Shown here in pieces: positions 35,455 to 49,150 of a DNA stretch of 64,000 nucleotides. The translations under genes and the position numbers were made by a program. This DNA is from Toxoplasma gondii ME49 (Eukaryota > Apicomplexa > Conoidasida > Eucoccidiorida > Sarcocystidae). The notes beneath the pieces are model-generated. The model was not told where the DNA came from and did not search any database. It saw only the letters and a program-made list of their open reading frames with translations. Within the stretch, counting starts at the first letter, position 1; each line of letters opens with the position of its first letter. Where the stretch lies: positions 3,001,189-3,065,188 of the forward strand of contig NC_031475.1 in NCBI RefSeq assembly GCF_000006565.2, in the 5' to 3' direction.

Positions 35455-37732
35455 GTCAACTGGGGAGGAGGAGCATGTGTTTCTGAGGACTGGAGAAAAC
35501 TGTTTTCCAAAGAAGAGCGACAAAAAAGAGGGACGTCTAAACGGCGTCCGCCTGGTTCGCCTGCTGAGTGTCCGGTCCAAAATTCTTTCTCTGCGTCTTC
35601 GTCTTTCACCCTGTTTTCTCGGCTCGCCTATCTTTCTTTACTCTTCTGCGGCAAAGCGCAAAAGGACAAAATGTACTTTTTCAATCGAATGCGAAACAAT
35701 GCTGGGTTTCGTCTCGGAGACACGCCGAGACACTCCAAGGAAGCAAGCCGGGGTAGTACTCTGGCCCTCTCGCGAGGAGGAGGTCAATGCTGTTTGCTTC
35801 AAAGCCTCTGAATCAAAGAGTCTCTCTTACTCTCTTTGTCAACTTTGCTCGTTCCTTACTTCGATCTGAACCCTCGCTTTCGGAGTTCACTCATGTCGCT
35901 TCTCTCTCCTTTCCTTTCTCTTTTCATACCTACAGTTCTCTCTCTCTTCCATTCTTTCTTCGTGCCTAGTCTTCTTATATACCCTTCTCTCTCTCTCTCT
36001 GCGTCTCTTTCCTTACCTCGCCCTCTCCACTTCGCTTCTTCTCCCGTTCTCTCTCTCTCTTTAACGTCTTTTTTCTCTTCTCTGCTGTCTTACCGCTTCC
36101 TAACGATAAAGGAAAACACTGTTACCACGTCCGCAATGATGCCTACATAAATATACAAATATCATCTCTCTATGCATCTCTTTATCTATATATACATAGA
36201 TCGGTAGATAGAGACTTCATTCTCGCTCTGTATAGGCACTCAGAGATTTGGTTTGTGTTTCAGAATTGCAAGAGAAACTTCAGAATTCAGAGCTGATAGC
36301 CTGATCGGTAACACTCCTCACGCCCCGTTGCGCCTTTCTTCTTTAGTGGCAACGAGTTTCTCTCCTCGCTGCTGAATAGTCTGATGAGCACAGCGTATCC
36401 GCGTATAGAGACACAGCTCCGCAGAAATCGAGTTTCGCAGTTTCAACTTCGCTTTCGAGTTACGTTGTTCCTTTCGATGTTCTCCTCTGAAGGAACATTT
36501 TAACTTGTGCTGATTCTAGTCAGAGACCGTGAGGAGATAAAGAGAGCGACGAAGCAGACGGGAGAAAAGCGGTCACCCAGATGAAAAAGAAAGAAACCAA
36601 CGTAGGTCGAAAGAGCAGGAAAAACACAACAGCGAAAGGCAGAAGACACGAAGAAAAGTAAGAGAAGACTGCGTAGCAAACGAGAAAAACAACTTGAAAA
36701 GCGGATGACGGTATGACGACAGTCAGTGTGTTTCCGACAAGAAACCAACCTTTAATGGACAAGACAGAAGCCGTGTATAGGCAAATATATACGCACCGCT
36801 GCAACAGAAAACATATATATATATATATATATATATGCCCTTGGACACAACACGAGGACTGTATCGAAAGAACGCCTTTGGCATTTCCGACAGTCGAAGG
36901 AGCGTCTCTGTTTCGTCGGGCCTTTGCTGACGATGTTGCTCTCTCCTCGTCCTGCACTTTCTTTCGCCTTGGCTTCCGCTGTTTTTTCACAACCCTGTTC
37001 AGCTGCGCGGTCTCGCGACGGTTTCTTCGTCCTCCATGAGCTCGTCGCCTCTCTTTACGCTCTTGCATTTGCAGCTGTCGCGTCCGTCTCCTCAGAGCAC
37101 AGCTGCTGCGGTGTACATACACCCGAGTTTTGAACGTCGTGTCTCTCGCCCCGAGGTGTCGCTCTGCTGCGGCCTCTGCTCGGAGGCATCGACTTTGCAT
37201 CAGAACGCCAGTGTCTAACGACTGCGAGCAAGCACCAGCTTAGACAGACTTTAATTTTGTGCGGTGTGTACTAGACTTTTTAGATGGACTTGAAGGGAGC
37301 TATCTTGACAGCTTGTTCTCCCCCGCGTTCGCGGCAGGAGAGCGACGGAGAGAGGAAGCGGAAGAGCCGCGGGGGGACTGTCTCCTCCTTCGCTCTCCTC
37401 CTCCCCCTGGTGTCTAGACACCTGAGCGCGGAAGGGACTTGCCGGGAGAGACTCGAAGACGCTGAAGGTGAGAGACGAAAGAGGCGACTGGGAGAAATGA
37501 AGAAGATGGACAGAAAGCACCTGAAGCTGCAGGTGACCCATGAAAGGAAATGAGTGCGTTGTGACGGCGTATCGCCACAGAACGCATGAAGCCTGAGACA
37601 CAGCCACCGAACAACAAAAAAAACGATTTCTGCAGTCTTCTTCTCTCTCTGCGACCTAACGCGACGCTCGTTTGCCGTCGATCTGTGTCAAGACACAGAG
37701 CCACAAAAACGCATACAGTCACAAAGGCACAT
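35455..37732. other. Convergent intergenic region between EMC4 (+) and the bromodomain gene (-)
   Basis: Should contain two 3' untranslated regions. It is pyrimidine-rich at 35.8-36.1 kb and purine-rich at 36.5-36.7 kb, with a TA tract at about 36808-36836 and one palindromic element at 37110-37124. A - strand open frame at about 37607-37251 follows possible acceptors (CTTCAG, CTCAG) and could be a further 3' exon of the bromodomain gene, but no frame-consistent donor was established. Confidence 0.5.
37110..37124. repeat. Palindromic element GGTGTACATACACCC
   Basis: Copy in the convergent intergenic region downstream of the bromodomain gene stop codon. Confidence 0.7.
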
Positions 37733-40700
37733 CTACATGTAAAACGCGACCGAGACACACGTATGCCGGGAGAAATAAGTCCCTATTTCTCTGTCGATAG
37801 AGAGATGATATGTGCATCTGAACTGAGACGCCTGTGTTCTTCTCTCGACCGAAGAGAACAACAGACACTCCTTGTCGCGTTCCCCTCCCAGCGGTGTCTG
37901 GATCGGTATCCTTCGCAAACCAGCGGTGTTGTCCAGTGAGGGGCAGGTGAATGTACACTGTAGACCGGCAAGACTCGTCTCAGACACGAAGCGCCTCTCT
38001 CCAGCCTGCGTAGAGTGACATTTAGACCAAGGTGTACAGTTGCGAGGCATGTCGCTCGACAGGACGCACACCGTGACGAACGCCTTCCGAGGCAGAACCT
38101 TTTCGACTGGAGACGGCTCTGAACAGCCTTCTGGAAACGCAAGACGGCTTACATCGTGGAGATGGAATTGTCGGGGAGGAAAGATCATCAATCCGTTTGC
38201 TGTCTGACTTAAGCTGCTTTCGCGCACAGTGGCAGCAGCCGCGCTTCTCTCTCCCCTGTCTCTGTCGCACCGGCTCGACTCTGAGGTCTCCCCGCCATCG
38301 CTGCATGCGCCCCCTCCAGGCCTTTCTTCTCGCACTGCGTCCGATGCGAGCTGTCCCCTCGCCGTCTCCGCTTCCTCTTGATCTGAAAGAAGCGCGGCGT
38401 CTAAACAAACAGCTGGACACCGCCATTCGGCGTCTCCACAGAGGCGCGCAGACCCTCGACTCTCCTGAGAGGACAACGAGAGTTCTCTTCCCTCGCCTGT
38501 CTCTACCAGCTGGCGCAGACGCGCAAGGAATCTGAGGCGCTTCTCCGCGAGCTCTCCGTGGACGGGAGAAGGAAGAAAAGAAAAAGATGCCTCAGACGAA
38601 GAAGAAACTGGGAGGAAAGGCGAGGCGTCTGAGATCGCTGCGGCGAGTGTCCTGAACATAAAAACGACAGAACAGAAAAGCATCCGCAGGCAAAGAGACA
38701 ACAGAGAAAATGAAATGTGGACTCACAAAGAGGACGGAAAAAGAGAAGTCATGCAGAACGGACAGGGCTGAAGACGCGACACAGCAGGCATGGAAGGAAC
38801 CGGGAACGAGAAAGTGGAGGTCGACGGTAGTCAGACAAAGAAAGGAAGAAGAAAGACATTGGATGACAGGAACCGGAGGAAAAAGAGGAAGAGAGATGCA
38901 GCAGGGAAGCGAAAACACACGGCAGACGAGGGCGAAGAGAAGACGAGGGAGGACAGAAGAGAGAGCAACGGGAGATCAGGAACAAACTCCGACAGAGAAG
39001 AGAAAATTACACGATGGCCAAGGTTTCACCAAGACGACGAAAAGGAAGACAGCAAAGAATGGCAAAGCGAGTGCAGAGAGAGAAACATGCAGGTGACACA
39101 AATACGAAGATCAGCAGAGGCCAGCACACAGCGAAAGGAGAAGAAAACAGACCCCAAACGAGAGAAAATCCAAAAGGGCAAAGCCCACACGAAGGGGCTG
39201 CTTCGCCGCGAGAAAAGAAAACGCAAAGTATAGGCGTCTGTGTACATACACCCCGAAGACAAACTCCCTTCGTGGGGAAACCAAAGAGCAGGCACCCCAG
39301 TCCGCAGGAAGAAGGTCGTTCTGATGACACGGAGATTTCGCGTTGTGTCTGCGTTTTTGAGTTTACGGCAACAACTCACGAAAGAGCCTTTCGCTCCTCT
39401 TCCGCCATCGCAAGCAGGCCACCCGCCTCTCCCCACAGTTCTTCGGCATCTCCTTCTCGCTCTTCCAGGTCTGTCTCTGCCTCTCTCGGGACTGGACCGC
39501 CGGATTCACCGCCGCAGCGCTCTCCTCCCTCCCGGTTTTCTCGCCTTCTCTCCTCCTGCGTCATGCGGCGAACGCAGCCGAGAAGCTCCGACAACCCAGC
39601 GCCCGCGGCCGCCGCCTTCAGAGAGGCCACCGGCAAGCTTGGCTGACGAAGATGGAAAGCGAGGAAGATGTCTAAAGCATGTTCGTCCTCGCTGCTTTCC
39701 GCGCAATGTCTTCTCGCCTCGCTCTCGCTGTGTCGCACCAGCGAATCGCGAAACGCGAGGAACGCAAGCCGCGTGAGACACACGGGTCTCCCGCAGGCGA
39801 CAGACTCCACACCCCCCAGTTCGAACGTCTCCTCTTGACACCACAAACTTCCTCCAACTGAAGACAAAGAAGACGAAAGCGACGGAGCGAAAGGAGAAGA
39901 AGACGGAGAAGGCGAGGGAGAAGAAAGAAGAGAAGGAGAAGACGCTGCGAGTTTTGGAGGAAGAGGAGATCTAGGGAGAAGCGAGAACGACGACGCTCGG
40001 AGTCTGCGGGAGAACAGATGGAGAAAAAACACAAAGGAACCTTCGTCTCTACATCCAGACATGGAGCGCGACAGGTGATGTCTTTCTATGTACGCAAAAA
40101 CAGGCCGCACCGAGGAAGTCGAGTGCTCCGCTGTGTTGGTCGACAAAGAAGAGAGAAAAGAACTTTCTGCTGCATTAATTGGTATTTCTACAACCCACGG
40201 TATACCACGGTTTCGTGGATGTCGAGTAACTCGGTGCTAAATCCCTTTTTTCATGTCGTTTTTGAAGTTCAATTCTGCATCCAAATTTTCAAAGCAATGT
40301 TGAATATACTCGAGACTCGAAAACGCAAGCATCTCACCTCAACGAAAGGCCTGCTCGCTCCGAGGGAGAGAAGTTTGAGAGGTCAGAGCTGTACGGGATG
40401 CGGAGACGCAGAAGGCCCCGGGCCGTGGCGCATGCAGATTTCCGATGTGAGGCTCTCTCTCCGTTTTGGGGAAACTTCCTTTTTCTCCCCGTCCCGCTGC
40501 AGCCATCCATTCCAGAAAGGCCTTCTCTCTCCTCGCTCTTCCTTTCTGTGTCTTCCACTTCGCTGTTGCGCTCGTCTGCCAGCGCAAACCAGCAGGAGAG
40601 CGCCGACCGTCTCGCCGACATGTCACTCTCTCCCTGTCTCCCACAGCCTTGTTCACACTTGCTTTCGAAGGCAGATGAAGAAAGAGCTGAAGCAGACGCT

Positions 40701-43700
40701 GCGTCGCGAGAGCGAGCTTCAGAGGGAGGTTTCACAGAGAAGCGGATTTTTGGAAAGACAACAGAAGACTCGCTTCCAGGTGCCGAAACTGCCTGAGAGA
40801 CCGGTTTCGGATCTGGATGAGGCGCAGAAGAGGGAGGAGAAGAGGAGGAGACGGAAGCAGAAGACTTGTGCGCGGCCTCCCTTTCTCGCTCTGTCTTCAT
40901 GAAAGTATTCCTCGTCACGAGATACTGAAGCATGTCACTGCCGTCTCCCAGAGAGGTTTTCTTCCTCTGCAAAGAAAAGACACCAGGGCAATGCTCTCGC
41001 TGCAAGGAGGATCGGCGATCCAGACCTTTCTCACTCAAATCGGAGGCACCAGGATCCTAGCGCTGAAGAAACTATTGGCGAGGGCAAGCAAACTTGACGA
41101 GACCCACAGAACCAAGCTCTCTACAAATCTACAAAATGCATGCCAATGCCCGGGGAAGTCCATTCTGCAGAAACATCGCATGCAGACGCGAAAACTGTGA
41201 CATAAAAATGCAGCTTGGACTCCAACGTGCATCTCTACATGCCATGCACACACACACACACATTCTCAAAAAACAACTCGTACAGCAAAAGTAAATCTCG
41301 AAAGAGAGACATAACTGTGCCGGACGCGTGAGATGGTTGCAGTGTCTGTCCACTGTGGGCGTTTCTCGCGGTCTGCGTGTCTCTGCCTCAACGTTTGACT
41401 CGAGGAGCGTCGTGTATCTGCATCTGCGCTCTTTCTTCCACCACCAAGAAGGAACCGATGCTCTGAAAAGCCTCAACAACTCGAGAAAGCGTCGGAATCT
41501 CAGCTCTGCTCTTTCCCTCCTGTCTGTTCTGTCGCTTGGCAGCCCAGTTAAGTTTGCGTCCATTTCCAGGTTCAAAGAAGACATGAAAAGCGAGTGTTTC
41601 TCCCTCGCCGTCTCTCCTCGCCTTTACCTCGTCTCGCGGGCCAAAGACTTTGTCGCCCTCTGTCGGCCGCCAGCCGAGGAGGAGAACCTGCTGGCCAGGC
41701 GCCTCCTCAGGTGTCTGTACAGCCGGCGCAGCGCATGTCGAAGCCGCAGAGACTGCCGCGAGAGAAATTCTGAGGGAGGAGGGAGAAGGCGGAAAGCGAA
41801 CGGTGGAGTTCGGGACCGAGGCAGCGACTTTCTGATCGTCTCGCACATCGAGCGGACCGACTTTGTCTGGCGGAACTTGTTTTTGATCGAGGAGCTCAGA
41901 GACGCCCTTGTCGCCTGCGGAGAGACCCGATGAAACGCCACCGTCTTCAGAGACCGACGACGAGTTTCCTCCCAGTGGAGACAGAGGAAACGGAGGACCC
42001 GACGGATGCAGGGATGCTTGTGGCTCCCCTGAAGCAGAAAGAGAAGAAGAAAGAGAAGAAGACACAGCAGAAGAGAGAGTAGAAGAGAGAGTAGAAGAGA
42101 GAGTACAAGAGAGAGCCGGCGCAGAGGCTGTAGGTTGAGGAATCGGAATGACGTCTGCAGGCAGTTGAATGGCTTGGTCGTTCTCAGGACAAGCGGGAGG
42201 GTGACCTGGAAAGGGTTGCAGAGACGGCGGGAAGAACGCGCCGTCGTCGCCTCCATCTGAACTGCCTCGACGTCTCGCTTTGCGGTCTGAGTGTCTTTTC
42301 TCCTTCTTCTCTTTCTTCTCTTTCTTCTCCTTCTTCTCCTTCTTCTCTTTCTTCTTCTCCTTCGACCGCATGTGAGCGCGTGCTTCAGCCTCGGGGGCAA
42401 AGTGAGGACTGCCCGTCTCCGCGTCGCCTCCCTGGGAGGAGAAGGAAGAAGACAGAGGTTCCGAAACGTTCTCTTCTCTCCGCCCTGCAGACTCGTCGAG
42501 CGCAACAGCCACGGAACCTCTCACTCCGCTCCCAAGCGCTGCCTTCTCCAGCTCGTTCTGCCCTTCCGCTGCGACTGAAAAGCCTTCGTTCGTCGCTGGA
42601 CCTACGCCTTGTGCGCCTTCCTCCGCGCCGCCGACAGACGCACTCCGCTGGTCCGTCGCAAGAAGTCCGACGACGTTCGCCACACAAGGCGCTCCTCTCG
42701 CTTCAGGCAGAGAAGAAGACGAGGACGACAGACAAGAAGAAGACGAAACAAAAGAAGAAGACGAAACAAAAGAAGAAGACGAAACAGAAGAAGAGAGAGA
42801 AGAAGAAGACGAAGACGAGAGAGAAGAAGACGAAGACGAGAGAGAAGAAGACGAAGACGAGAGAGAAGACGAAGACGAAGACGAGAGAGAAGACGAAGAC
42901 GAAGACGAGAGAGAAGAAGAAGAAGACGAGGGAGGAGGAAGAGGTGAGGACATCTGTTCCTCACGTTCTTGAGTTGGAGCGGCGGGAGAGGACAGAGAAA
43001 TGCTTTCACAAGCAGGAAGAGACGAGGCGAGGGGAAGAGCCAGAGAAACGTCTGGAGTCACTGGAGAAGGCGACGGAAGCGAGGCGTCGGCAGGGACCTC
43101 CTCATTCCGGGAAGACACCTCATCATCTAACGCTTCTTCTCCAAAGATGTCCGTGACAAGCGTCCTACAAAGAAAACAAAAGAGAAACTGAATTTCACAA
43201 ACTAAAACCGGGGAGTGCATCTGATGGCGACGTGCCAACGGCCCCCTCCAGAGTTGTCTCTACGTACGCATGCATCCTGAAACATCCATACATATACATA
43301 TATACAACAATACATCCACATATATATATATATATATAGATAGATAGATAGATAGATATAGATATGTATACGACCACTGTCAAAGGCTTGGCATTTTTCG
43401 ATGAAAAGAAGCTGTACGTACACAGACTGGTGAGCCATTCATGCATTCCTGACGTCGATATATCTGCATCTCAATCGACGTCTGTTAACTACTTTTCGTA
43501 TCAAACCAAACGCATTCACCGCATCTCCAAGAGTACAGAGAAATATGCATATTTCGATGCATCGCTGGAATTCCTGTAGACATGCCGATCCACTCGAGTT
43601 GTTCCCTCACCTGTACGTCGAGCTGTCGACAATTCCTCGCGGTCTTTCTCCTTTGCCCGTCTCTCGTTTTCCCCCTCCTTCCGGTGTCTCTGGACGCTCC

Positions 43701-46700
43701 GCTGCCTTCGGCTTCTCCCCGCTTCCTTCCTGTTGAGGCACTTGACCTTCTTTCACCCTCTGCAGAGAAGAAGAGGAAGAGGAAGACGAAGAAGAGGAAG
43801 ACGCGGAAGGAGAAGAGGACGAAACAGAAGAAGAAGAGAAGGAAGTCTGCGGCTGGATCAGAGGGGAGCGAAGAACAGATTCAGCCTGCTTTTGTTGCTT
43901 GAACGCGGCAAAGACTTTCGGGGACCAGCGCCTCCACTTCTCCAAGAACTTCTCTTTCTGCCGCAAAGCGACTTCATGCAGCCAGCCGCATTCTTCGTCG
44001 TGTCGCGGATTGAACGTCATGCAATTATCAAAGACCTGAAAAACATATCCGCCTCCACCAATGTTTCTTACACCAAAAGAAACACCAGTACAAGCGTATA
44101 TATATATATATATATATGCATGAATGCACGCATATATATACATATATACATATATATATGAATATATTTGATCTGAGCACACAGAAACGAACAGCTAGGT
44201 AGTACTTTACAGAGAGGGGCAACGAGTACGTTACTACCTACGCACAGACGAATGTACTGACGTACAATCTGACACAGCATGTGACGTTGTTTCCAAATAG
44301 GCAGCAATGCATGGAGACGAATCTAAATGCCTACCATCTGTTCACAGTTACATGTATATATATATATATATATAATGTCGACTTAAGCATGCAAGAATGA
44401 TGCGTCTACACGCATGACAAGCGGATGAATTCGATCTTTTTGTGTCAGGCTGTTGAGGAGCAGCATGTCTGAGGGAAGAGAGAGGGCAAGCAGTTGCTCA
44501 CTAGAAGAACGTCGTCACGGAACTCGTCAGGGTGCTCGTAGCAGCGAGAGCTGAGCTTTGTCTGAATGAGAGAAGCAACAAACGCGTGGACTTCCAGATG
44601 AGCGACTGGAGCGGCTTCTGTCTTTTTGCGCAGAACGTGAGACGCTGGACGCTGTATTCCGGCTTTTAAACGGAGAGGATCCGAGGCGGAAAGAAAAAAC
44701 AGAAGGACGCGAGAAGAAGCGAAAAAGGGAGAAAAGGCGACGCATCCGCAGAAAGAGAGAAGCGAAGAGAAAAGGAACGGAGGGGGTGTAGAAAGACGAA
44801 GACGAGTGACAGCGTCTCCCTAGTTTTTTCGCTTTCCTCCCTAATTTTCTCTTTTTTTTGCCTGTTGGCGCGCGATGCAAGACTGAAACGCCCACCCAGA
44901 TTGTGCCGTAGTCCATCGGTCGAGAAATGATTTTGGAGTAGTTCTCCTTGACGGCTTGCGGAAGCTCGGCAGAAGACATCACAGGAGTTCCGAAGAGGTA
45001 CCCATACCGGTCGCTCTTCAGAGGTCGGACCATCTGAACAAGAAAAGAAAAAGCACAGACGAGAGGCATGACACGATCGCGACTGAGTTGCGAAGGAAGG
45101 AACCGCGACGAAAAGAGGGTGTGGTGAGAAGAAACGCGCTTTCTGGGCAGGGAGGGAGGGAGCCAGCGGCGAGAGAAATCGAGGAAACCCAGGAAAAGTG
45201 AAGCAACGAGCTTCGCGTCCAAATTAACAACGGCATGACACAGAGGAAAAGGAGACAAAGAGGCGAGGAAATGCTTGACGTCGAAACTGACAAGGAAAAT
45301 GCAAAAACGATTGGGAGAAGTGAAGGGTGCATCTTCATCTCTCTGAATCGAACGACACCCGGAGAGAAGACGCGACCATCTCTCGAGAAGCGCTTGCGTA
45401 CATAATCTTTGCAGTAGACCTGCCAGGTTTTCGCGCAGCCTGAGAGGAACGGATTTCCTTTCAAAGAGGCATGTAAACCTCTTTCTCCCGCTTTTCCGCT
45501 GTCACTGGTCCAAGTCTCCAACTTGGTGCCTTGGTCCCGAACAGACGCCTTCGAGTCTCCGACTGTCTCTCTTCCCCCCAAGGAAACTGCAGAAGAAGGA
45601 AAGGCAGGAAAAGCGGGTGAAGGGGATTCGGAAGGAGCAGAAGGAGAAGAGAGAGATGCGTGAAGGAGAGAAGAGGAATCCGTCGTGTGGGGAAGAGGTG
45701 AAGAGAGGGCGTGCGATTCCACTGTCAGAGGGGAGACGTTGGAAGAAAGCGAAGGGTGGGATGTCGAAACCGCAGCGGAGAAAGCAGACGGAGATGCGTC
45801 CAGAGCAGACTTTGAATCCTTCTTCGCTGGGTCAGCAGAAGAAGGTAGAGACGCGGATCCGGAGGACAGAGAATCTTGTGCTGAAGAAGACTGCTGAGAC
45901 ACTGCTGCTTCTGTCGGAGAGCAGGAGCTCGAGCCTGTCTCTGCTTGAGAGGAAGTTGCGCTCGGCTCTGTCGCATTCCTTTCCCCGACCTTCTCTTGCT
46001 TCTTCTCGCTCTGAGAGACCTCGGCTGGACAGACACTCGGCAGAGCATGCGTTCTGCTCTGTCTGCCTTTCTTCTCTTTTCCAGGGGCTGCGTCTGGGGG
46101 CTCTTTCGCCTCCTTGCATGGATCTCTTTCTTCCTGAGGAACTTCTGTTGGCTTTTCCCCCACTTGTGCTTTGAAGAAGTCGACGAAAGCTCGAATCGCC
46201 TTTGCAGACTTGTTTCCATCCTTCAAGAACTTGCACCACTCCTCGACGAACTTGTCTGCAGACTTCGCGCACAGTGACAAGACAAAGTCCCCTGCGGGGT
46301 TCCCCGGCCGATTGAAGCTGCGAACAAAGAAAAAGCAGAGAAAAGAGAGAGAACAAACGAGGAGATGGAGAGGCGTATGACGGAGATGGACGACAAAGGT
46401 GAGCGGAGAACAGGCGAGGGCAAGACAACAGCTGAGAAGCTTTACGGAGTACTAGAGAGAGACGGCGAGAGCGCGCGATGGAGAGAAGAAGGGAGAGACA
46501 GAAGGCAGGAGAGGTGGAGAAGAAGAGGCAGAAGATGCTCGACAGCGCGACATGGAGAGAAATACACAGAGAGACCGGAAAAACTAGAGCGGACAAGAGA
46601 AAGCGACAGAGAGAGATGTGAAGCAGAGAGAGCATCGAGAAGAACGAAATGAGGAACGAAGTATGTTCAAGCAAACTGGAGACACGGGGAGAGTTTGAAG

Positions 46701-47649
46701 AGGGGACCAGCGAGAAAACAGCAAGCACCGCGAGATGGGGAAACAAGGAAAGAAAGAGAAATTGTGATGAGGAAGGACGTCCCGACAGAGCAAAAACGCG
46801 AAGACACCAGATCACCCGTTCCTCCCTCTACAAGAGAAACCGTTTTTTCTTTTTCTCCGAGAGTCTCTTTGCCAAGCATGTCTTCCAATATCCTCGGGAA
46901 TTCACGAATGCAGAGTCTCACAGCTCAAATAGAGTTCTACATGTCTTTAGTTCACTCAGAGCAAAGCAACGATATCGACTAGCCTGAATCGCATGTTTTG
47001 CAGGATCCACCACTCTCAGCTGTCTTGTAGGCGTTCCAGCGCGGCGTTGACGGTGTGAACAGGTGCAGACAGCAACAATGGGAAAGGTAAAAGTCTGTGT
47101 CTCGTGACTGGAGTTCGGCCCATGTCCGTCCCTAGTCCCTGTACCGCGAGAAATCAGAGAGAACTTTGGAGTCTGAATCTCGTCGCTGAACAGTTCTACT
47201 CCGGTGTCTGTCTGTGTGTGCCTCGTTTCTTCTCTCTCCCGTTGCATGCGTTTCTTCTGCTCGCTGTTCCTCATATCGGTTTCTTCCGTTATCCCCGTCC
47301 CTCTCGGGTGAACGTACAGCCTGCAGTTCGTGAAGATGAGAATCATATCTCGGAGGAAGTCGTCCTCAGTGCTGTAAGCGTTGTTTCTGAGTTTTTCCTC
47401 CATCGTCGTCAGGTCCATTGGATGTTTTATTAGATCGTAGTAGGTTGGACATTCCATCGCGACGACGTCAACGGGCTCGAGGAAGAGATGGAAATCTTTG
47501 CAGCGTCTGCATGCGTCGATTATCCCTGCAAACTTCCGCTTCAAGTGGCGAGGCAGCGACCCAGTGGAGCCAGAGGAGGAAGCGAAAGAAGCAGAGGAGT
47601 CCGGATCGCGTACCCCCTGCGAGAGAGGGGGAAGAGGAGGAGGCTCCAT
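37733..47649 (-). CDS. Large double-bromodomain protein, 9 exons, about 1859 aa
   Basis: Putative chromatin reader of acetyl-lysine. - strand exons: 47649-47318, 46317-45402, 45033-44896, 44561-44502, 44035-43611, 43164-41628, 40966-40338, 40003-39380, 38651-37733; every join is phase-consistent. Bromodomain 1 spans exons 1-2: CPTYYDLIKHPMDLTTMEEK, then IFTNCRLFNRPGN, then an alpha-C helix. Bromodomain 2 spans exons 3-5: ENYSKIISRPMDYGTIW, SSRCYEHPDEFRDDVLL, VFDNCMTFNPRHDE. Both keep the acetyl-lysine-binding Asn (FN in place of the common YN). Between and after them lie long Ser/Ala/Glu-rich segments, including pure Ser/Leu runs and a KEKKEKK tract in exon 6. The C-terminal half (exons 6-9) has no recognised domain. 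Not assigned to a named BDP. The last exon's 3' end is the first in-frame stop and could be shorter if another intron exists. Confidence 0.85.
39240..39254. repeat. Palindromic element GTGTACATACACCCC
   Basis: Copy inside the intron between exons 8 and 9 of the bromodomain gene, showing that the element is not confined to promoters. Confidence 0.65.
42297..42362 (-). repeat. Coding tandem repeat (Lys/Glu tract)
   Basis: Repeats of TTCTCCTTC/TTCTCTTTC on the + strand encode a KEKKEKK tract in exon 6 of the bromodomain gene. Confidence 0.85.
42715..42945 (-). repeat. Coding tandem repeat (Ser/Leu-Ser tract)
   Basis: GAAGAC/GAGAGA-type repeats on the + strand encode long Ser runs broken by Leu at regular spacing in exon 6 of the bromodomain gene. 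The repeat stays open in three frames on both strands and so creates several spurious open frames. Confidence 0.85.
43317..43368. repeat. (TA)n(GATA)n compound microsatellite
   Basis: A TA tract is followed by about four to five GATA units in the intron between exons 5 and 6 of the bromodomain gene. Confidence 0.9.
44096..44168. repeat. (TA)n tracts
   Basis: Two TA tracts separated by a short unique stretch, in the intron just upstream (in the - strand sense) of bromodomain-gene exon 5. A further tract lies at about 44351-44375. Confidence 0.85.
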
Positions 47650-48471
47650 GGTGCCGGAGGCGCGGAGAGCATGCGCCAGAGAGAGAAGAATGGAGATCGG
47701 AAGGTGGATTTGAGGGAGAGAAAAGGGTGGATGAAGGACGCGAGAAGCCTCTTAAAGAGAGAGAAGAGTGGGGAACAGGACGCGAAGCATCTTGGAACGA
47801 CGAGGGAGGCGAACAGAAAAGGCGAGATACTGAGGTTGCGCGTTGCGAGTGCACGTGGATGTCGAAAGGAAGAAGAAAGGGAACGCCGAAACGGCGCGAG
47901 AAAAAGAGAGAGGACGCAGGAGTTGGAGAAAACAAAAGAGAAACTGAGAACGAGACGAAAGAGGCCAAGAAGATAGTCGGGCGCTCCGAAAAAGCAAACA
48001 GCGCCTTCCTAGCCAGCCAATGGCCAGACAGCTGAGAATTTGTGGTGCACGAGCCGGCCAGAGAGATCAACGCGTTCATGCGACAAGGAGAGGCGAGAAG
48101 AAGCCGCGAGGAAGCAAGAGAAGAAAGGACCTGCCCGAGAAAGACTGAACCGGGGAGGAAAACGCCAGAGGCAAAAACGCCTCCCGTCAACTCTGTGCCT
48201 GGGATACACACTGCATGCCGACAGAAAGGGAGAAAGTGAGATCAGCCGCTCTTCTCCAGGAGTCACATGTTCGGACAGTTCGGAGGAATTCCTCAAACGT
48301 ACAGGAAGACGGGAGAGCCAGAGCGTCACCGGAAAGGACTCACAAGAAAAAAGAAAAGGATCTCCAGAAAAAAAAAACAAATTCCTCAACTGCTGCATGC
48401 GCGGCAAGCTGGAGCGCGAACCCCCGTGGAAACCATGAAAATGCCCTCCCAACAAAAAAAAGGAAGCACGC

Positions 48472-48486
48472 GGGTGTATGTACACC
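48472..48486. repeat. Palindromic element GGGTGTATGTACACC
   Basis: Copy about 820 nt upstream of the bromodomain gene start codon. Confidence 0.7.
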
Positions 48487-48685
48487 GCAAAAGTCACCGG
48501 AAAACAAGAGAGAAGACACAAGCAGCGACGCATCAGGTTGACGGAAAAAAAGTCTTCACAAATTCCCCGAAAAAACTTATTTTGCATTTTTTTTCTACAT
48601 ACACCTGTTGACATGCATCTGTCTACGTGTGGCGACAGACGTATGTGTGTAGAATTGCATGTACTAATGTATGCATATATCTTCA

Positions 48686-48738
48686 TATAAATAAAAATAT
48701 AATATATTTATATATATATATATATATTTATATATATC
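48686..48738. repeat. (TA)n microsatellite
   Basis: AT-only tract in the intergenic region upstream of the bromodomain gene. Confidence 0.85.
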
Positions 48739-49117
48739 GGGGGAGTGTGCACGTTTTTGTATACGCGCGTTGCTCTAGCGCTTCTGTGCGGATATATAAG
48801 GCGGCCGTCGCAGATGGGGTCGGCTGTCGAGCGGGTCCGGCACCGAGCCTGCCTCCAGCATGCCCTTGTTGCTTTTTCTCTTCCTTCTCTCTGCTCTTTT
48901 TCTCTCCCTCTCGCGCCTTCTCCACTCTGCGCCAGAGCGAAGAGTAGCTCCTTCTGCAGCACGACCCACAAAAGCGTCTCTGCAGACTCCGAAGGCTCTT
49001 TTGTCAGTTCAGAGCTCATTCAGCAAACAACTGCGCACATGTAGACATATACACTTTCGTCCCAACTCACCTACACTGGTCCTATCAACGCATCCTGAAA
49101 ATACTTATTTTATTATG

Positions 49118-49150
<33 letters not shown>

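Noticed and set aside
42380..43156. 258-codon + strand frame rich in Arg, Lys and Thr, and overlapping frames
   Set aside because: They are the antisense of the Ser-rich repeat in exon 6 of the bromodomain gene; the frame-consistent splice sites and bromodomains support the - strand.
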